This document shows positions 1-25,739 of a stretch of DNA of 64,000 bases, one piece after another. Source of the stretch: Cliona cf. orientalis (taxonomy: Eukaryota; Porifera; Demospongiae; Clionaida; Clionaidae); assembly GCA_963930775.1 (NCBI GenBank), contig OZ005693.1, positions 11,256,525-11,320,524 of the forward strand, written 5' to 3'. How positions within the stretch are numbered: position 1 is the stretch's first letter; each line of letters begins with the position of its first letter. The translations under genes were made by a program, and so were the position numbers. A model generated the notes under the pieces. It was not told where the DNA came from. It did not search any database and was given only the letters and a program-made list of their open reading frames with translations.

Positions 1-666
1 ACCTGCTCTCTGGTACAAGTGTGTAATCTGTCCGAATTGATTTGATGACGAAAGCATTTTTGTTTCCAAGGTGTTCTGATATCACGTTGATTGAGACAGA
101 GTTATCAACTCGTATGAAGCCCTCGTTTCTCTGTCGAGCGATGTACGAGTCCTCGTTCTTGAAGTAGACCAGCGCCACCTGCTGAGGGTCCTCCACCAGA
201 ACAAACCAATATCGGTGCAGTTTCTATGGAGATTAAGTATGTGGGACACCACGATAATTAACACTTGGATAAATAAGGAGGCTTGCATACAAATCAAACA
301 ACACGATAATTACAGCCAAAAGTGTTCCAAAGGGCAGATATAATGCGCTAAGGAGTGCCAGTGTTTAAAATACGAGCCAGTGCAACAACATAGTGGACGT
401 ACAAATCGAGATTTTATATTGCGTCATAGCTAACTAGATAAACACAACAAACAGACTTGGATTTGCACAACAGCTTCGGTTGTGTAAATCGTGCCCCCAG
501 GCATTGCTACAGCTAAAATTCACACGTGGTTAGCGTGTTTATCGCCACATGCATGCAAACATAAAGAGAGAAAGGATTTTACTGCGCTTACTTTTCTGAT
601 GCCGCGCTTGGAGACGGGTGGCTCCTTCATCATGTAGCCCTGCTTCAGTATCTTGTACGGGGCCAT
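1..666 (-). CDS. PH-domain protein, 5' end (two exons, truncated at left edge)
   Basis: Two exons read on the minus strand: 666-592, starting at ATG and ending in GIRK before GTAAGC, and 223 to the window edge, after TAG and starting KLHRYWFVL. Both junctions are phase 0. The joined start (MAPYKILKQGYMMKEPP, basic loop, KLHRYWFVLVED, YFKNEDSYIARQ, then IRVDNSVSINVIS and NAFVIKSI) follows the strand order of a pleckstrin-homology domain, with the invariant Trp region not yet reached. PH domains bind phosphoinositides or proteins at membranes, so an adaptor or signalling role is likely. The rest of the protein lies outside the window, so the family cannot be named. It is head to head with the receptor gene that starts at 1229. 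Confidence 0.65.
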
Positions 667-1228
667 TTTGCGTCGATGGTATCGATTTACGATCAATCGA
701 TACGCAAGATATCGAAGGATAAGAGACACACGAGCGATGAATATTCTGCAAAATATTTGCCTTTTCAGAATTCTCAATCAAGTAAACTGCTCTTCTTTGG
801 TGTTTGCAGAGGGATTCCACGCTCGAAATGATCGCTATGCAATTTCCTTTGAGGGCACCGCGGTATGTACTGCGGGCACAAAAACTGGCCATAATGCGCG
901 CACCACGCCTTTGCTGCAGAACATTATGCGCATGCGCAATCGGACAACGCATCGAGATTCGACTTTTCGGGAACGTAATTTTGCGATGCATGGGCCATGG
1001 GAATAGAACCCTGACACAGCATACTCCGTCTAATTAATTTGTTAATTACAGGGACGGCGGGCTAGAGCCCCACACAGTTGCGCGGCTGGCTGGCCGGCCC
1101 AGGTGGGCGTGTATTTGCTGCGTTCTTCGAATGCCAGAAATGATCGTCTCATAAATGGGATTATGGGTAGCGCACATGGATCCACCAATAATCACTACGC
1201 AAAAGAAGACAGAATTTACCATCTGATC
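667..1228. promoter_or_regulatory. Divergent intergenic region between PH gene and receptor gene
   Basis: 562 bases separate the start codons of two genes pointing away from each other. The sequence is CpG-richer than its surroundings around 880-1110 (for example GCGCGCACC and GCGCATGCGC). No TATA box is obvious. It must hold both 5' UTRs and probably a shared promoter. Open frames here are short, and I do not believe they are genes. Confidence 0.4.
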
Positions 1229-13711
<12,483 letters not shown>

Positions 13712-14314
13712 AATTTAATAATACTGCAATATTTAATATAGCTAGCTACAGCAGTGTATATTATTATTATCGATCAGGAGCACTCCTGCTATTGTCTATG
13801 ACCATTGTAAATAATTATCAAAAACATTTATGGCCACACAACAGCAAAATGTCATAATTTTTGATAAAAATAGAGAGAGGGAAAGGCTTTCTGCATGACA
13901 GCTGCTGATGTTTAATAATAATTATGACAGACAGATCCATGCAAATCTTACATTTAATTGTAGGTATCAGTCCATGATTCTTGCATTCCTGAATGGCACC
14001 CACAATCGATAATCACCCAGGATATAGATAACGACCTTTACCATCTAGGTCACGTATACGGAGTTTTACGGAGGGTGAACGTCGTTACGGTGTCAAAATG
14101 GTTGAATGGGCGCTACCCGGACAGCAAGATATATCCATGGCGACCACGCATCAGAGACGCGGCTAAGACTCGATCAAGGTAGGTTCACTAAGATAGTCTC
14201 CAGTTTGGCCATTTCGCTCTACTGGCAGCTCGTAGGCAACTGTATAAATTCGCGACGATCTTTTGAATAATTATCTGCTCAGTCAAAATTGTTCTTTTCG
14301 TTCACTCGAACATC
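13712..14314. other. Intergenic region between receptor and ankyrin genes
   Basis: It holds the 3' UTR of the receptor gene and the promoter and 5' UTR of the next gene, both on the plus strand. The first half is AT-rich. No consensus AATAAA is seen just after the stop, only AT-rich variants. From about 14040 the sequence becomes CpG-richer, consistent with a promoter. No gene is seen. Confidence 0.45.
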
Positions 14315-17300
14315 ATGCAGAGCTTGAAGGCGCGAAAGATCAGAGCTGGGCCACTACGCTTGGAGAAGCTTCAGGATCGACATCAAGATAATCCGCGGGA
14401 GGAAGGAGGAGGCGAGATCAAAGCAGAACAAGCTGAGCCTTTTCAGAAGTTGTCAGAAGAACTTACCTCCGCCTGGAAAGACCCATACTACGAGGACTCC
14501 TGCTCTTCTGGGTAAGAAATCCTCCCTAAGAAATTGTCACAATTCTGTTTGCAGGTGCTTGGTAATCAATTCTTCCTCTCACCCATCTTTTTATAATTTC
14601 ACCAAAAATAATATAATTATAAGCATCATCATCGTTATAATCTTTAGCTGCTGATAAATCTCACTTATTAGCTCTATTTCTTGGCTGTTCATTGAATGCT
14701 TGCAGTGATTCTGAGAGTGTGCTATCGATCGATGTCGACATGCCTCTCAGCATCCGTCTTCCCAAGGTTCGCCGTAAGGAGAGTAAGCGTCATTCATCTG
14801 CAGCTGCCTCCGCTGGGTCTGGAGCCAGGGGAGGAGGGGATGGAGATGCGGCTAGCCTTGCCAGTGCCATGAGTGCAAGTACCAACTCCGTCAAATCTCT
14901 TGGCCTTGCTCGTGAGTTTTTCAAAATTATAGCAAAGAGAACATTCTAAAGTTTAGTATCATCAGTAGTAATACATATACCGTATCATAATTTTTTGTAA
15001 AATTTTTGCATGTACTTCAGTTGATGAAGGAGGTTACTCCGTCCCGAAGGTGAAGGACCTGCCCCGACTTCACCGAGCCGTCTGGAAGTGTGATATGAAC
15101 AAGGTGAAGACCGCAACCAAGGGGATTAAGGCCAATGAGCTAAACTCCTTCGATAAGGGACGAAGGTGAGATTAGTAATAAGTAGTTTGAATAATGTATT
15201 ATTAAATTTATTAGCATCATTTCAGAGTGAACTCGATAAAAATGCTGTGTTTTCTGAAGCTTTTATTTTATATTGATCCCAAGAATCAAAGAGTGATTTC
15301 TTTGTTGTCCCCATTCCATTCCAGGACGGCCCTCCATCTTGCCTGTTCCAAGGCGCATAAGGAGATCATCATTCACCTCTGCTCCCTTCACGCCAACGTT
15401 AACCTTCAGGACGGTGACGGAGCCACACCCATGCACAAGGTGAGGGGGCGGGGCCTCTAATGCACTGCAGCTGCCTGGCTATAATATATGTATGACCTAC
15501 ATGTACTAGAATTAGTGGAGGGGGGTCCAAGGGAGGGAAGGGAGGGGGAGGTATTTTGTGGTAAGAACCTACTTGTACGTAGAGGGGGGGAGCACTAGCT
15601 TAGGGGCCACACAAAAGGTGTTTAGAAAACTTGGCGAAGTTCAAATAGGTACCAACTATAAACACACATTCTTCACAATTAACAGCTGCACTTCCAGCAT
15701 AACAAACAGCTATCATCTCTCTCTCTCTCTCCCCTCCCTCCCTCCTATTTTCAGCTTGTAGAGACTAAAAACACAGAGTGTCTGTCAACGCTGATTGCTT
15801 GTGGGGGGAACCCCAATCTGACAGACAAAAATGGCCAATCTCCCCTCCACCTTGTGGCCAAGACAGGGGATGTGGAGGCGTCCATTATTCTCCTGGAGGG
15901 AGACGCTACAGTCGATGCAATGGACAAGGTGAGACTAAAACCTCTATAATACTGATGTTACATTCATGGACAAAATTTCCCTGGTAATGAGTATGAATCT
16001 TGAAGCTGTTTACAGAACTACTTTTTCTTTAATCATTTTCCTTTCCAGAATGGTATGAGTGCACTCCACATAGCCGTTCTGAACGGTCATCGCAAGCTGG
16101 CAGCCTCTCTCATCGCTGATGGCTTCTTCGTCGATGCCCAGGATGGACAAGGACGGTAAGAGAGATAAATGAGTGTGTCAGTTTTTGTCTTCTTGTTAAT
16201 AAATCTGTGGTGATGATGGACTATAAGTTAGAGAGCAATGCCAGTACTGTAGATATAATTATTATGTTATTTTCTGAGCTTTGTACAAAAATCTGGATGT
16301 ACCATAGATTGGGATATTTTCTCCGGTAAAATATTTCGCTTGTAAATAATGGCGTAGTCTAAATTTCGTCGCCAGACTTTAGCGATCAAGATAGGTCGTA
16401 TGATACACAAAATATTTCACTTGTTTAATTTTCGTCGGAAAAGGTCATCGACGAAAAAATTTTAACGGTGAAAATTTCGCGATCTACAGTATAACTGTTT
16501 TTACTTTGATAATGTAATCCTGTCTCTCTTTCTCCCTCCCAGCACCCCGCTGATGATAGCAGCTGCAGAGGGTAGGATTGGTCTGATCAAGCTGCTGTCT
16601 GAGAACAAGGCTGATCCAGACATCAACGACAGCAACATGTTCAAGGCCATCGACTACGCAGTCACCAGGAACCATCCTGAGTAAGTTTAACTGCTGTAGT
16701 TAATCGAATACGACATATGATCCAATGAAACAATTTATAATAATGTAAATCGTGAATATTTTATTGTTAAAATATTATCAGACAGCCTGGTTTGCGTGAA
16801 ATTAAAAGTGTAAAATATGTGTGCACTATTAACGATAATGCGATACAGGATCGTCTATCTGAAAATTATTAAATTATCGCACGAAATATTCGCAGTTTAT
16901 GGTATTATATGTGCTCCTGCCATAGTATATTGTGTGTACATCCCTCTTAACTTCATAATCTCGGTTAGGTGTGCTAGACTGATAGAGGAGCACGAGAGAG
17001 AGATGGAGAGGGAGAGGCAGCTGGAGGCAGAGAAGCCACCTCGACGTGGCTCTCTCGTTGACCACACCCTCATAGAGGAGTACTACGGACCCCCCTCTCT
17101 CAAGAGGAAGGGCTCTCTCTCCAGCAGAAGCAACTCGACCACACCCACAAAGACCACACCCACCAAGGCTGCCGAGGACACGCCCATCAAGGATGCCGAG
17201 GTTGATCTTCGTAAGGCCACACCCACTAGTGAACCGTGGGCGGACAGTGAAAGTGAAGAGGAAGAGATGGAGGTATAATTATAAATAATATAATACAAAA

Positions 17301-20300
17301 AGAGCAAAAAATAATTTTACTAAATTTTGTGCTTTTTGCCCCACATCAGCACACCTCTAGCAAAGTAAACCTCCGAGCTGCTTTGGAAAAGCGTGCCAGC
17401 TTGAAGAGTGTCGAGGGTACGCCCACTGGCTCCGCCCAGCACTATAAGCTGCCTACCAAAGGCATTGCAGTGGACAAAGCTGAGAGATCTGACGATCACA
17501 GCGCTGGCTCGGAATCGGATGGTGAATCTGTCGATCAAACACAACCACAGGACTCCACAAAAACTACAGCCCAAAAGAAGCTCGAGGCTACACTGCTAGC
17601 ATCCAGACAAGAAGTGGGTGGAGTTAGCCCCGTCCACAGCAGTCCTGTTGATGCTGATGTATCTGCTGCACCTCAACCAATGGAGAAGATTGGTGGGAAT
17701 CTGCCACACATTCCCGGTGGCGGGAAAGCCAAATCTGCCCTCTCCCTCTCACCCAAGAAGAGGGAGGGGAGCGAGCTAAAGAAGGCCACGCCCACTAGAG
17801 GAAGGGTTAACGATTATGACAATGATTTTGATTCTGGCGATAGCGATGTAGATGCAGTTCCTGAGGAGCTGTCCGAAGGTGAAGGAGAGGGGGAGGAGTC
17901 TGAAGAGGAAGACGAGCCAGCTGGTTATAATCCGTGGATGTCTTTTGGCACAGCTTCTTCGACACCAGGCAGTCGCCGGGTATCGCCACGCACCTCACCT
18001 TTGACCTCTCCCACCCACGTTGGTGGCGGTTTCCATGACAATAGCTATCAGACGCCAACCAAAATGGCCATCTCTCCACTCACAAAATCGATCCGATCAA
18101 ATAACAGTATGACTCCTCCCCCTTCTGCTGTGACTCCGCCCACTTCTGGGATGGACCTTGGAGCCACTAAAACACCCTCCACGTCTGTAGACATTGGAGG
18201 TAGGGAACAGCTGCTCGTCAATGAACAAGAGAGAGAGGGAGTGAAGGACTTACCTGAAGTTCTTTCTAGTACCACGGATCAAGTTGCTGAAGATGAAGGA
18301 GAGAATTTGACGGGAGAGAAGGAGAAAGAGGGAGAGAGAGGGGCCAGCTTGAATGTCTGTCTGTCTAGTGCGACAGACCAACCCCGCTTCTCTTCACAGC
18401 AGACTAAGAAGAGTGAGAAAGAGTCGGCCTTGCCTGGCTTTCTCTCTAGCTCTACTGATCAAGAGAAGGGGGGAGTAGCCGTTGATGGTGGCTTAGCAGA
18501 TGAGGAGGAGAAAGGAGCCACTTTGGCTGCTAGTCCATCAAGTGGAGCTGACCAGCCATTGAAAAAAGCAAGTGATTTACCAAAGTCTTTTTCAAGTGCC
18601 ACAGATCAGCCATTGAGGAAAGGGACTAGCTTGGACTCTTATGCCATGGACCTACAGCCGTTCAAGAAGGAAGCAGGCTTACCTTCTTCTCTCTCTAGTT
18701 CCACAGACCAACCTTTGAAGAGAGGCGCTTCCTTTGATGTGGATCAACCATTAAAGAAAGGAGTTAGCCTGGACCAGTTTTTATCAAGTTCTACAGGCAT
18801 GAAGAAAGGAGAGAAAGTACCTCATGGAGCTAGCTTGACATCTTTTCCCTCGAGTGCCACAGATCCTTCTCCTCCCTCACCCGTCCACAAAGCAGCAGCT
18901 GTCTCTCCCCCTACCAAGCCACAGGTGAGGAGTGGTGCAGCCATCCATCGCGATGACAGCATGGAAGGTCTATTGACCGTTGACGAAGAACTCACTGATT
19001 CCGATGATAACGATGATAGTTACGACTACGTCGAAGAGGTCGTTAGTAGCCTCGCCTACGTCCCAAGTGACCCCACGGTGACCTCTAAGAGGAGGGGAGA
19101 GACTTTATCCTTTGTCGATTCCCCCGAGAACAAGGGGGAGAAGGAGAGAATTGTGAGTTCTAAATCAAAGAAGGTGTCACCTGTCGACGGCCATCTCTCC
19201 ACTGGCACGGAACCTCAGAAGCTTAGCACTGCTAGTCTGACCCCAGCTCAGCAGACCACGCCCACCAAGGCTAAAAGCCCCACCCCTTCACAACAGGTGG
19301 CCACACCCATTTCAGACAGCTCCCTGGTGCCGGTGAGTCCTCTCTCTGCTGGGGTAGCCATATCGGAGTTCACCGAGGTTAGAAACGCTTCTGCCACTGA
19401 GGCAACAGTTAGGGATGAAGTAGACAATTTCTCAGACATTCTCAAATCAGACGATGATGATGATGATGATGATGATGAGATTGAGAAGCTCTTGGGAGAA
19501 GCGGAGCAGCTGAATGTATCTCAAAAGAAAATGTCAGCTGCCGACAAAAGGGACGCTTCTGAGCTTTTTGCCTCGGTGATTAAGGCAGCAGAAGAGAGAG
19601 AAACGGCGGAAAAGAAGACAGTAGATGATGCTGCCGTTGGTGGTAGCAAGCAAGTAAGGGGTGAACCCACTTCACAGAAGAAGAAAGAAGATGTGATATT
19701 GGACATTGAAGCTCAGTATGAGGATTCGGAATGGGACAGTGAGGACGAGGAGAGTGATGGGGAATCGGATAATGAAGAAGAAGGGGGAGGTGCAGGGACG
19801 GCTCTGACATGGCTGTCCAACACGGGACTAGCCGATCCGTTCCTCTCTCCCCTCACCTCACCAACACACTCTGCCCCCACCACCCCTCGACGAGAGATCA
19901 AGCCGAGGTCACAGCAGGAAGAAACAGCTGCAATCTTAACCACCAATGTTGATGCAGCTGTGACTAGCAGCGCAGATGCAGACACTGGCAGGGAGAGTAA
20001 GAAGAAGGAGGAAGGGGAGGAAGAGAAGAGAGAGAGAAAGGTAGATGAGCCAGGGAGAGAAGAAATAGTAAGTGCTGAACCAGGAGGGCACCCTCTGGAA
20101 CGTAAGGAAACTCTCACTCATCTTCCTGAAAATGAAGAAGAGGAGAAGAAAGGAGAGAGACATACCAGAGAAGAAATAGAATCTATTGAAGATGATAATG
20201 AACAGGGGCAATCCCTTGTACGTAAGGAGACCGTCACTCACCTAACAACAGGTAATGGAGTAGAGAGAGGAAAGGAGGTGCCAGCCACAGTGGCAGCTGT

Positions 20301-23300
20301 AGCTGAGCCAGGGCACCCTCTTATCCGCAAGGAGACTTTGACTCATCTTACAGAAGATAAGGGAGGAGTAGATGATTCGATCCAGGCCACGACAGCTGCT
20401 GTGGGTGGTCATAACGAACAGGGGCATCCCCTTGAACGCAAGGACACCCTCACTCATCTTCCAAACAAAAAGGGAGAGAAAGATAGAAAGAAAGATGGAG
20501 CAGATTCAGTTCCCCTCAAAGCAGCTGATAATGAACCAGGGCGTCCCCTTGAACGCAAGGTGACTGCAAGTCACTTACCTGCAGAGATAGGGAAAAAGGA
20601 AGGTTTACACTCTGCCGTACAGCAGCACCCAAGATCACTCGGACTGGCCGTCTCTCCAGGCCGCCACGTCAAACCAATGGGTGTGGTCACTGGGCGTGGC
20701 CTCGTTAGCCGGCTAACGGATGGAGATGATACTGAAGAGGATGTTACTGCCTTCACTAACACTGAGAGTGAGGTAAGGAAATTACAAAAAATTAATTTCA
20801 TGACATTGTACCTAGAATCGTACCGTAGATCGCGAAATTTTCGCCGTTAAAATTTTTTCGTCGATGACCTTTTCCGACGAAAATTAAACACGCGAAATGT
20901 TTTGTATAACGTACGTCGATCTATACCTATTTTAGTTGCTAAAGTCTGGCGACGAAAGTTAGACTATGCGAAAAATTTATAAGCGAAGTATTTTACCGGC
21001 GAAAATATCCCGATCTACGGTATGTGTATATATACTGTAAGTCATTCATTGCTAATTTTGTTGTACCTTTGCAGGGTTCTCCCCTTCATTCACCAGGCAT
21101 CACGAGGCTGACCCTCATCGGCCACACCCCTCCCCTCCCTCCTCCCACCACCTCCACTGCCCTCACACGCTCACAGCCTCCCCTACACTCCTCCCCACTG
21201 CAGCTTCACCAACTAACACTCTCTCCGATAATCAACAACACCCACGGCCTCGATGCTGCCATAGGGGGTGGGCTGATGGGCGGGGCTGCACCTGAAGTGG
21301 GTGGAGTCAATCTGTTTGGCCGCCAGAGCTCTCTGTCAGAGCCGACTAGTCCGGTGGAGACACAGGCGTCTCAGGATCCTCTCTCGGAGATCAGCAAGAT
21401 GTCGGATGACCTTCCCCTCGGGTAAGCAGAATTATCCAGCATACAAAATGCAGGTACTGTATATATACATGTGGAAATTTTCACCAGGAGAAAATCTTTG
21501 CCAATTTCGTCACCTGCTCTAATTGTTGATGAAAATTAATTTTTTAATGATTACATCACACTGTTGAAATTTTTGTTATTATAAATAATAATCATTTATT
21601 TTTTTTCTCCAGCCCCTTGATGAGATTGAACCAGTCTCTAACAATGGGCGGAGCTTTGCTTCTAAACTCCACCCACACAACCCAGCTCCAGGAGAGCCTC
21701 CACGAGACTAGGCGGAGCCTGGAGCGGTCACACCACGCCCACGAGGTCGCGGAAAGGTCACGACGGCAGCTGGAAGCAAAGCTGGACGACTTTCAGAGGA
21801 GATACGATGAAATGGTCGGAGTCAAACACACACTGGAGAGCCAGCAGCTTGGACTGGAACATGAGGTAAAAACAGTATGAAATGGGGTTCCCTGAGCTTG
21901 CAAATTTTGTACATAGAGGCCATTTCCCGAAGGGGGGAGGGCCTTAGGGGGGCTTAAACAAAACCAGGCTTAATTGCAATAACATGTAACCTTACGTGTC
22001 GACCATTACCAACTGTAGAGTTGATAAGTTGGTAATGGTCGACAAACTTCACTGCATAGTAGGTAAAGATCGTCAAATTGCCCTTGTACGTGTATTTTAT
22101 TGATTGTTAGGTGAGGGAGTTGAAGTATCAGTTGGAGCAGGCGAAGCAGGAGCTGAAATCAAGGGAGGAGGTCAGCCATAAGCTCCAGGAGCAGCTGACC
22201 AAGATGGAGTCTCGGCTGAACAGGGAGACAGAGGGGAGGGAGAATGCTGAACTGAGGAGGAGAGAGTTGGAGATAGCCCACACGGGGCTGACTGTGTCCT
22301 ACCAGCACCTTGAGGAGATGCTGTCGGAACTGCGGTCACAGCTGCAGGTGAGACACTGAAACATTAGTACCATAATTTATAAATTTTGTTGTTAAAAATT
22401 TTCATTTTGCATGAAGTGACAAAATTTTTTTACGCGAAAATATTTTATCTGTACTAACTTATACAGCGAATATATGGCACGTGCTTGAAGTTGTAGCATC
22501 CCGAACAAAGCGAAGTGAAATAGTGGACCTCCACTGACCAATCAGATTCCTATAATACCTTACAATACCTTACAATACCTACAATACCTACATTACCATA
22601 TAGTTATAACAAATACTGTGATCCGATTGGTCACTCAGAGGCCCAAGGCTGTAGCATCCCAAGTAAAATGAAGTAAAATAGTGAACCTCCAACTGACCAA
22701 TCAGATTCCTGACCTACAATACCTTACAATACCTATATTACCTTGCATTAGAATAATATAGTTGTTACAAATACTGTGATCTGATTGGTCACTCAGAGGT
22801 CCGAGGCTGTAGCATCCCGAGCAAAGTGAAGTGAAATAGTGGGCCTCCAGCTGACCAATCAGATTCCTAACCTACATTACCTTAAAATACCTTACAATAC
22901 CTACATTAGAATATAGTTGTAACAAATACTGGGATCTAATTGGTCATTCAGAGGTCCGAGGCTGTAGCAGTCTGAGCAAAATGAAATGAAATAGTGGACC
23001 TCCAACTGACCAATCAGATTCCTCACCTACAATACCCTTATCATGCCCTCATGTAATGACATGGACTACATGTATATACATATAAGAAAAATGACCATAT
23101 TTTCGCTGTATATACATGTACATGTAGTATAATTAAACTGTAATAAGTAACATGTAATTAATGATTTCCCCTCCTGTTCCTCCTCCTCCCGTGGCCATGG
23201 CAGGTTGAGAAAGAAGCGAAGCAGCTGCAGGACACTCTCTCCAAGGAGCAGCTGGTTCAGTTTCAGCTGCTACAGAGCGACAGCCGGAAGGTCGAGGACC

Positions 23301-25686
23301 AGAGGGCACAGTTCCTCACCCAGCTACAAGCCGCTGACTCAGCAAAACAGACCATTGAGGAGAAAATGGCTGAGCTAAAGACACTCAACACACAACTCGA
23401 GGCCGCAAAGGTAAACTGCATGCTTAGTTTCCATTTGTGACCGAATATGAGAAAATAGACCATTAAATTTTGCAATAAAATTTTTCCAATAATAGGCAAA
23501 ATGTGGGGAAAATGAGAATTTTTCATTTTTTTAATTTTTTAGTCCTCTGGAAAATGTAGATTTTTGGCTTCATATTGTTATACAATGTTTATGTGGTTGC
23601 AGCATGTAAACCTTAGTTATGAGCAAACGGACACATACTAAATTTAACAAAAAATGCATATTTTCCAAAAACAAATGTATCTACCCGACTACATAAAAAT
23701 GGTCATAACTTCACTTGTGATCAATATTTTTTCATGAAACTTGCACCATTGGATTCAGCACACATAGGGCTATCAATCCATGCCAAAAATTCAAAATTGC
23801 AAATGGTCTATTTTTCCATAGCAGGTCACATTTTTGGCTGATTTATATCATTTTAAGTCATTTTGGCTCATTCGTATGTATACATTTTGATTCTACCAAC
23901 CATTATTTTGTACATACATGCTATTCTTTATTTTTGCATTTTTGGCTCACTAATTTTATGCATGCAAAAGTTTATTTTTTTCCTCTCTCTATTTGATTCA
24001 GACGAGTCTTGAGAGGCAGGCAGGTGAACAGCAACAAGAGCTTCAGTGTCTCCGCAGTGAGGTGGAGAAGACTAAGGCAGAGTTGATAAAGACGACAGGA
24101 GACCTAGAGAAGACGGTGGAGGAGAGAGACAGAGCAAAGGAAGAGCTGGAGAGAAGCAGGGAGGAGCAGAGGGGGATGAAAGAAGACCTGGAGAAGATGA
24201 GGAGAGAGGTGGGGGAGCTACAGGTCGAGGTAGAGAGGAGAAAGGGGGAACAAAAGATGACGAAAGATGAGGTCAATAGGACACAGAGAGAACTTGACGT
24301 GGCAAAGAGAGACCTAGAAAGAACGCGGTTAGAGGAGGAACGGTCAAAGAGAGAATTAGAGAAGACAAGAAGAGAGGCCAGTCAGCTCCAGATGGAACTA
24401 GGGGTGAGGAAGGGGGAGGAGGAGATGAGAAAGAGAGAGTTAGAAATGGCCAAAGGAGAAGGAGAGACAGCAAAGAGTGAACTAGAGAGCACTAGGAGGG
24501 CACTCAGCCAGGCCCAAGTCGACCTTGAAGTGAGAAAGGGAGAGCTAGAAAGAGCTAGCCAAGAACTGAGCCACGTTCAGAGTGAACTAGAGACAAGGAG
24601 GGGGGAGGAAGAGAGGGCCAAAGCTGCTCTGGAGTCGGCCAGGGGAGAGATGGAGAACACTAGGAGGGAGCTACAGCAGTACCAGATGAAATTGGAAAGA
24701 TCTGAAGAAGATCTGGTGAGGACTAGCGGAGAACTGGAGAGAGTGAGGGAAGAGGCAGCAGAAACACGGCAGCTGTTCGAGGGAGAGGTGAGGTCAAAGT
24801 CCAAACTGATAGCAGACCTCGAGAAAAGTCAAGCAGGCATCTCCCAAGCTGTGGAAAAGGTACGTCAGATTGGGGAATGGGAATGGGATTCCACTCAATT
24901 CAGAAAATCATTATGGCTTAGTGAAGTCAACCATTAATAATTCTGCACAGGAGAAGCGTAGAACTCGAAAGGCACTTGATTTGAAGAAATCGTCCGATAT
25001 GCAGTGTCAGCATCTCCAGGAGCAGGCGGCCAAGCTACAGAGCGAGGTGATGTCGCTAAGATCACAGCTAAAGGACGCTACAAGCCACACCCACCAGCTG
25101 GAAATGGCCGAGGCTCAAATGAGGGAGGAGTTTGAGCGAGAGAGGGTGGAGCTTGAACGAGGTCAGGGTTCGTCTGAGAGGGAATCCGTCGGGCTGAGGA
25201 GGCTACTCGAGTCGACGCAGCAACAGCTGAAGAAGGAGGTGGAACTGAGACACCAGGTGGAGCACGACACAGCAAAGAACAAGAAAGGTCTCTCTCTCTC
25301 TCTCCTCTCTCTCTGTGGCATGATGTGTGTGTGTCCCTTTTATTTATTATTTTCAGTCAGGAACAGTCTGGAAGTACACACATGTCGTGTGTGTGTGTGG
25401 GGGGGGGGGGGGGGCTGCATGCTCAAAGTTTGTTGCTTGCCAATCTTCTGTTGGAGGAAGTTACCTTTTTGGCTATGCCGCCACAATACTGTAAATTCAA
25501 TTTTAGGGCATACTCAGTGAGGGTGGTCTAAAAACTGTTTTAACGAATACATTCATCATATTATTTGGGGTGGTGGGGGGAAACATGTAACTGGATACAC
25601 ACAAAGACATGTACAAATTTTACTAGAATTTCCATTTGGAAGTTTGGAATAATGCATACCCCCCCTCTCTCTCTCTCTCTCTCTTT

Positions 25687-25739
<53 letters not shown>

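Noticed and set aside
22493-23036. CRISPR-like array
   Set aside because: Units are 158 bases with no short identical repeat alternating with unique spacers, in an animal intron.
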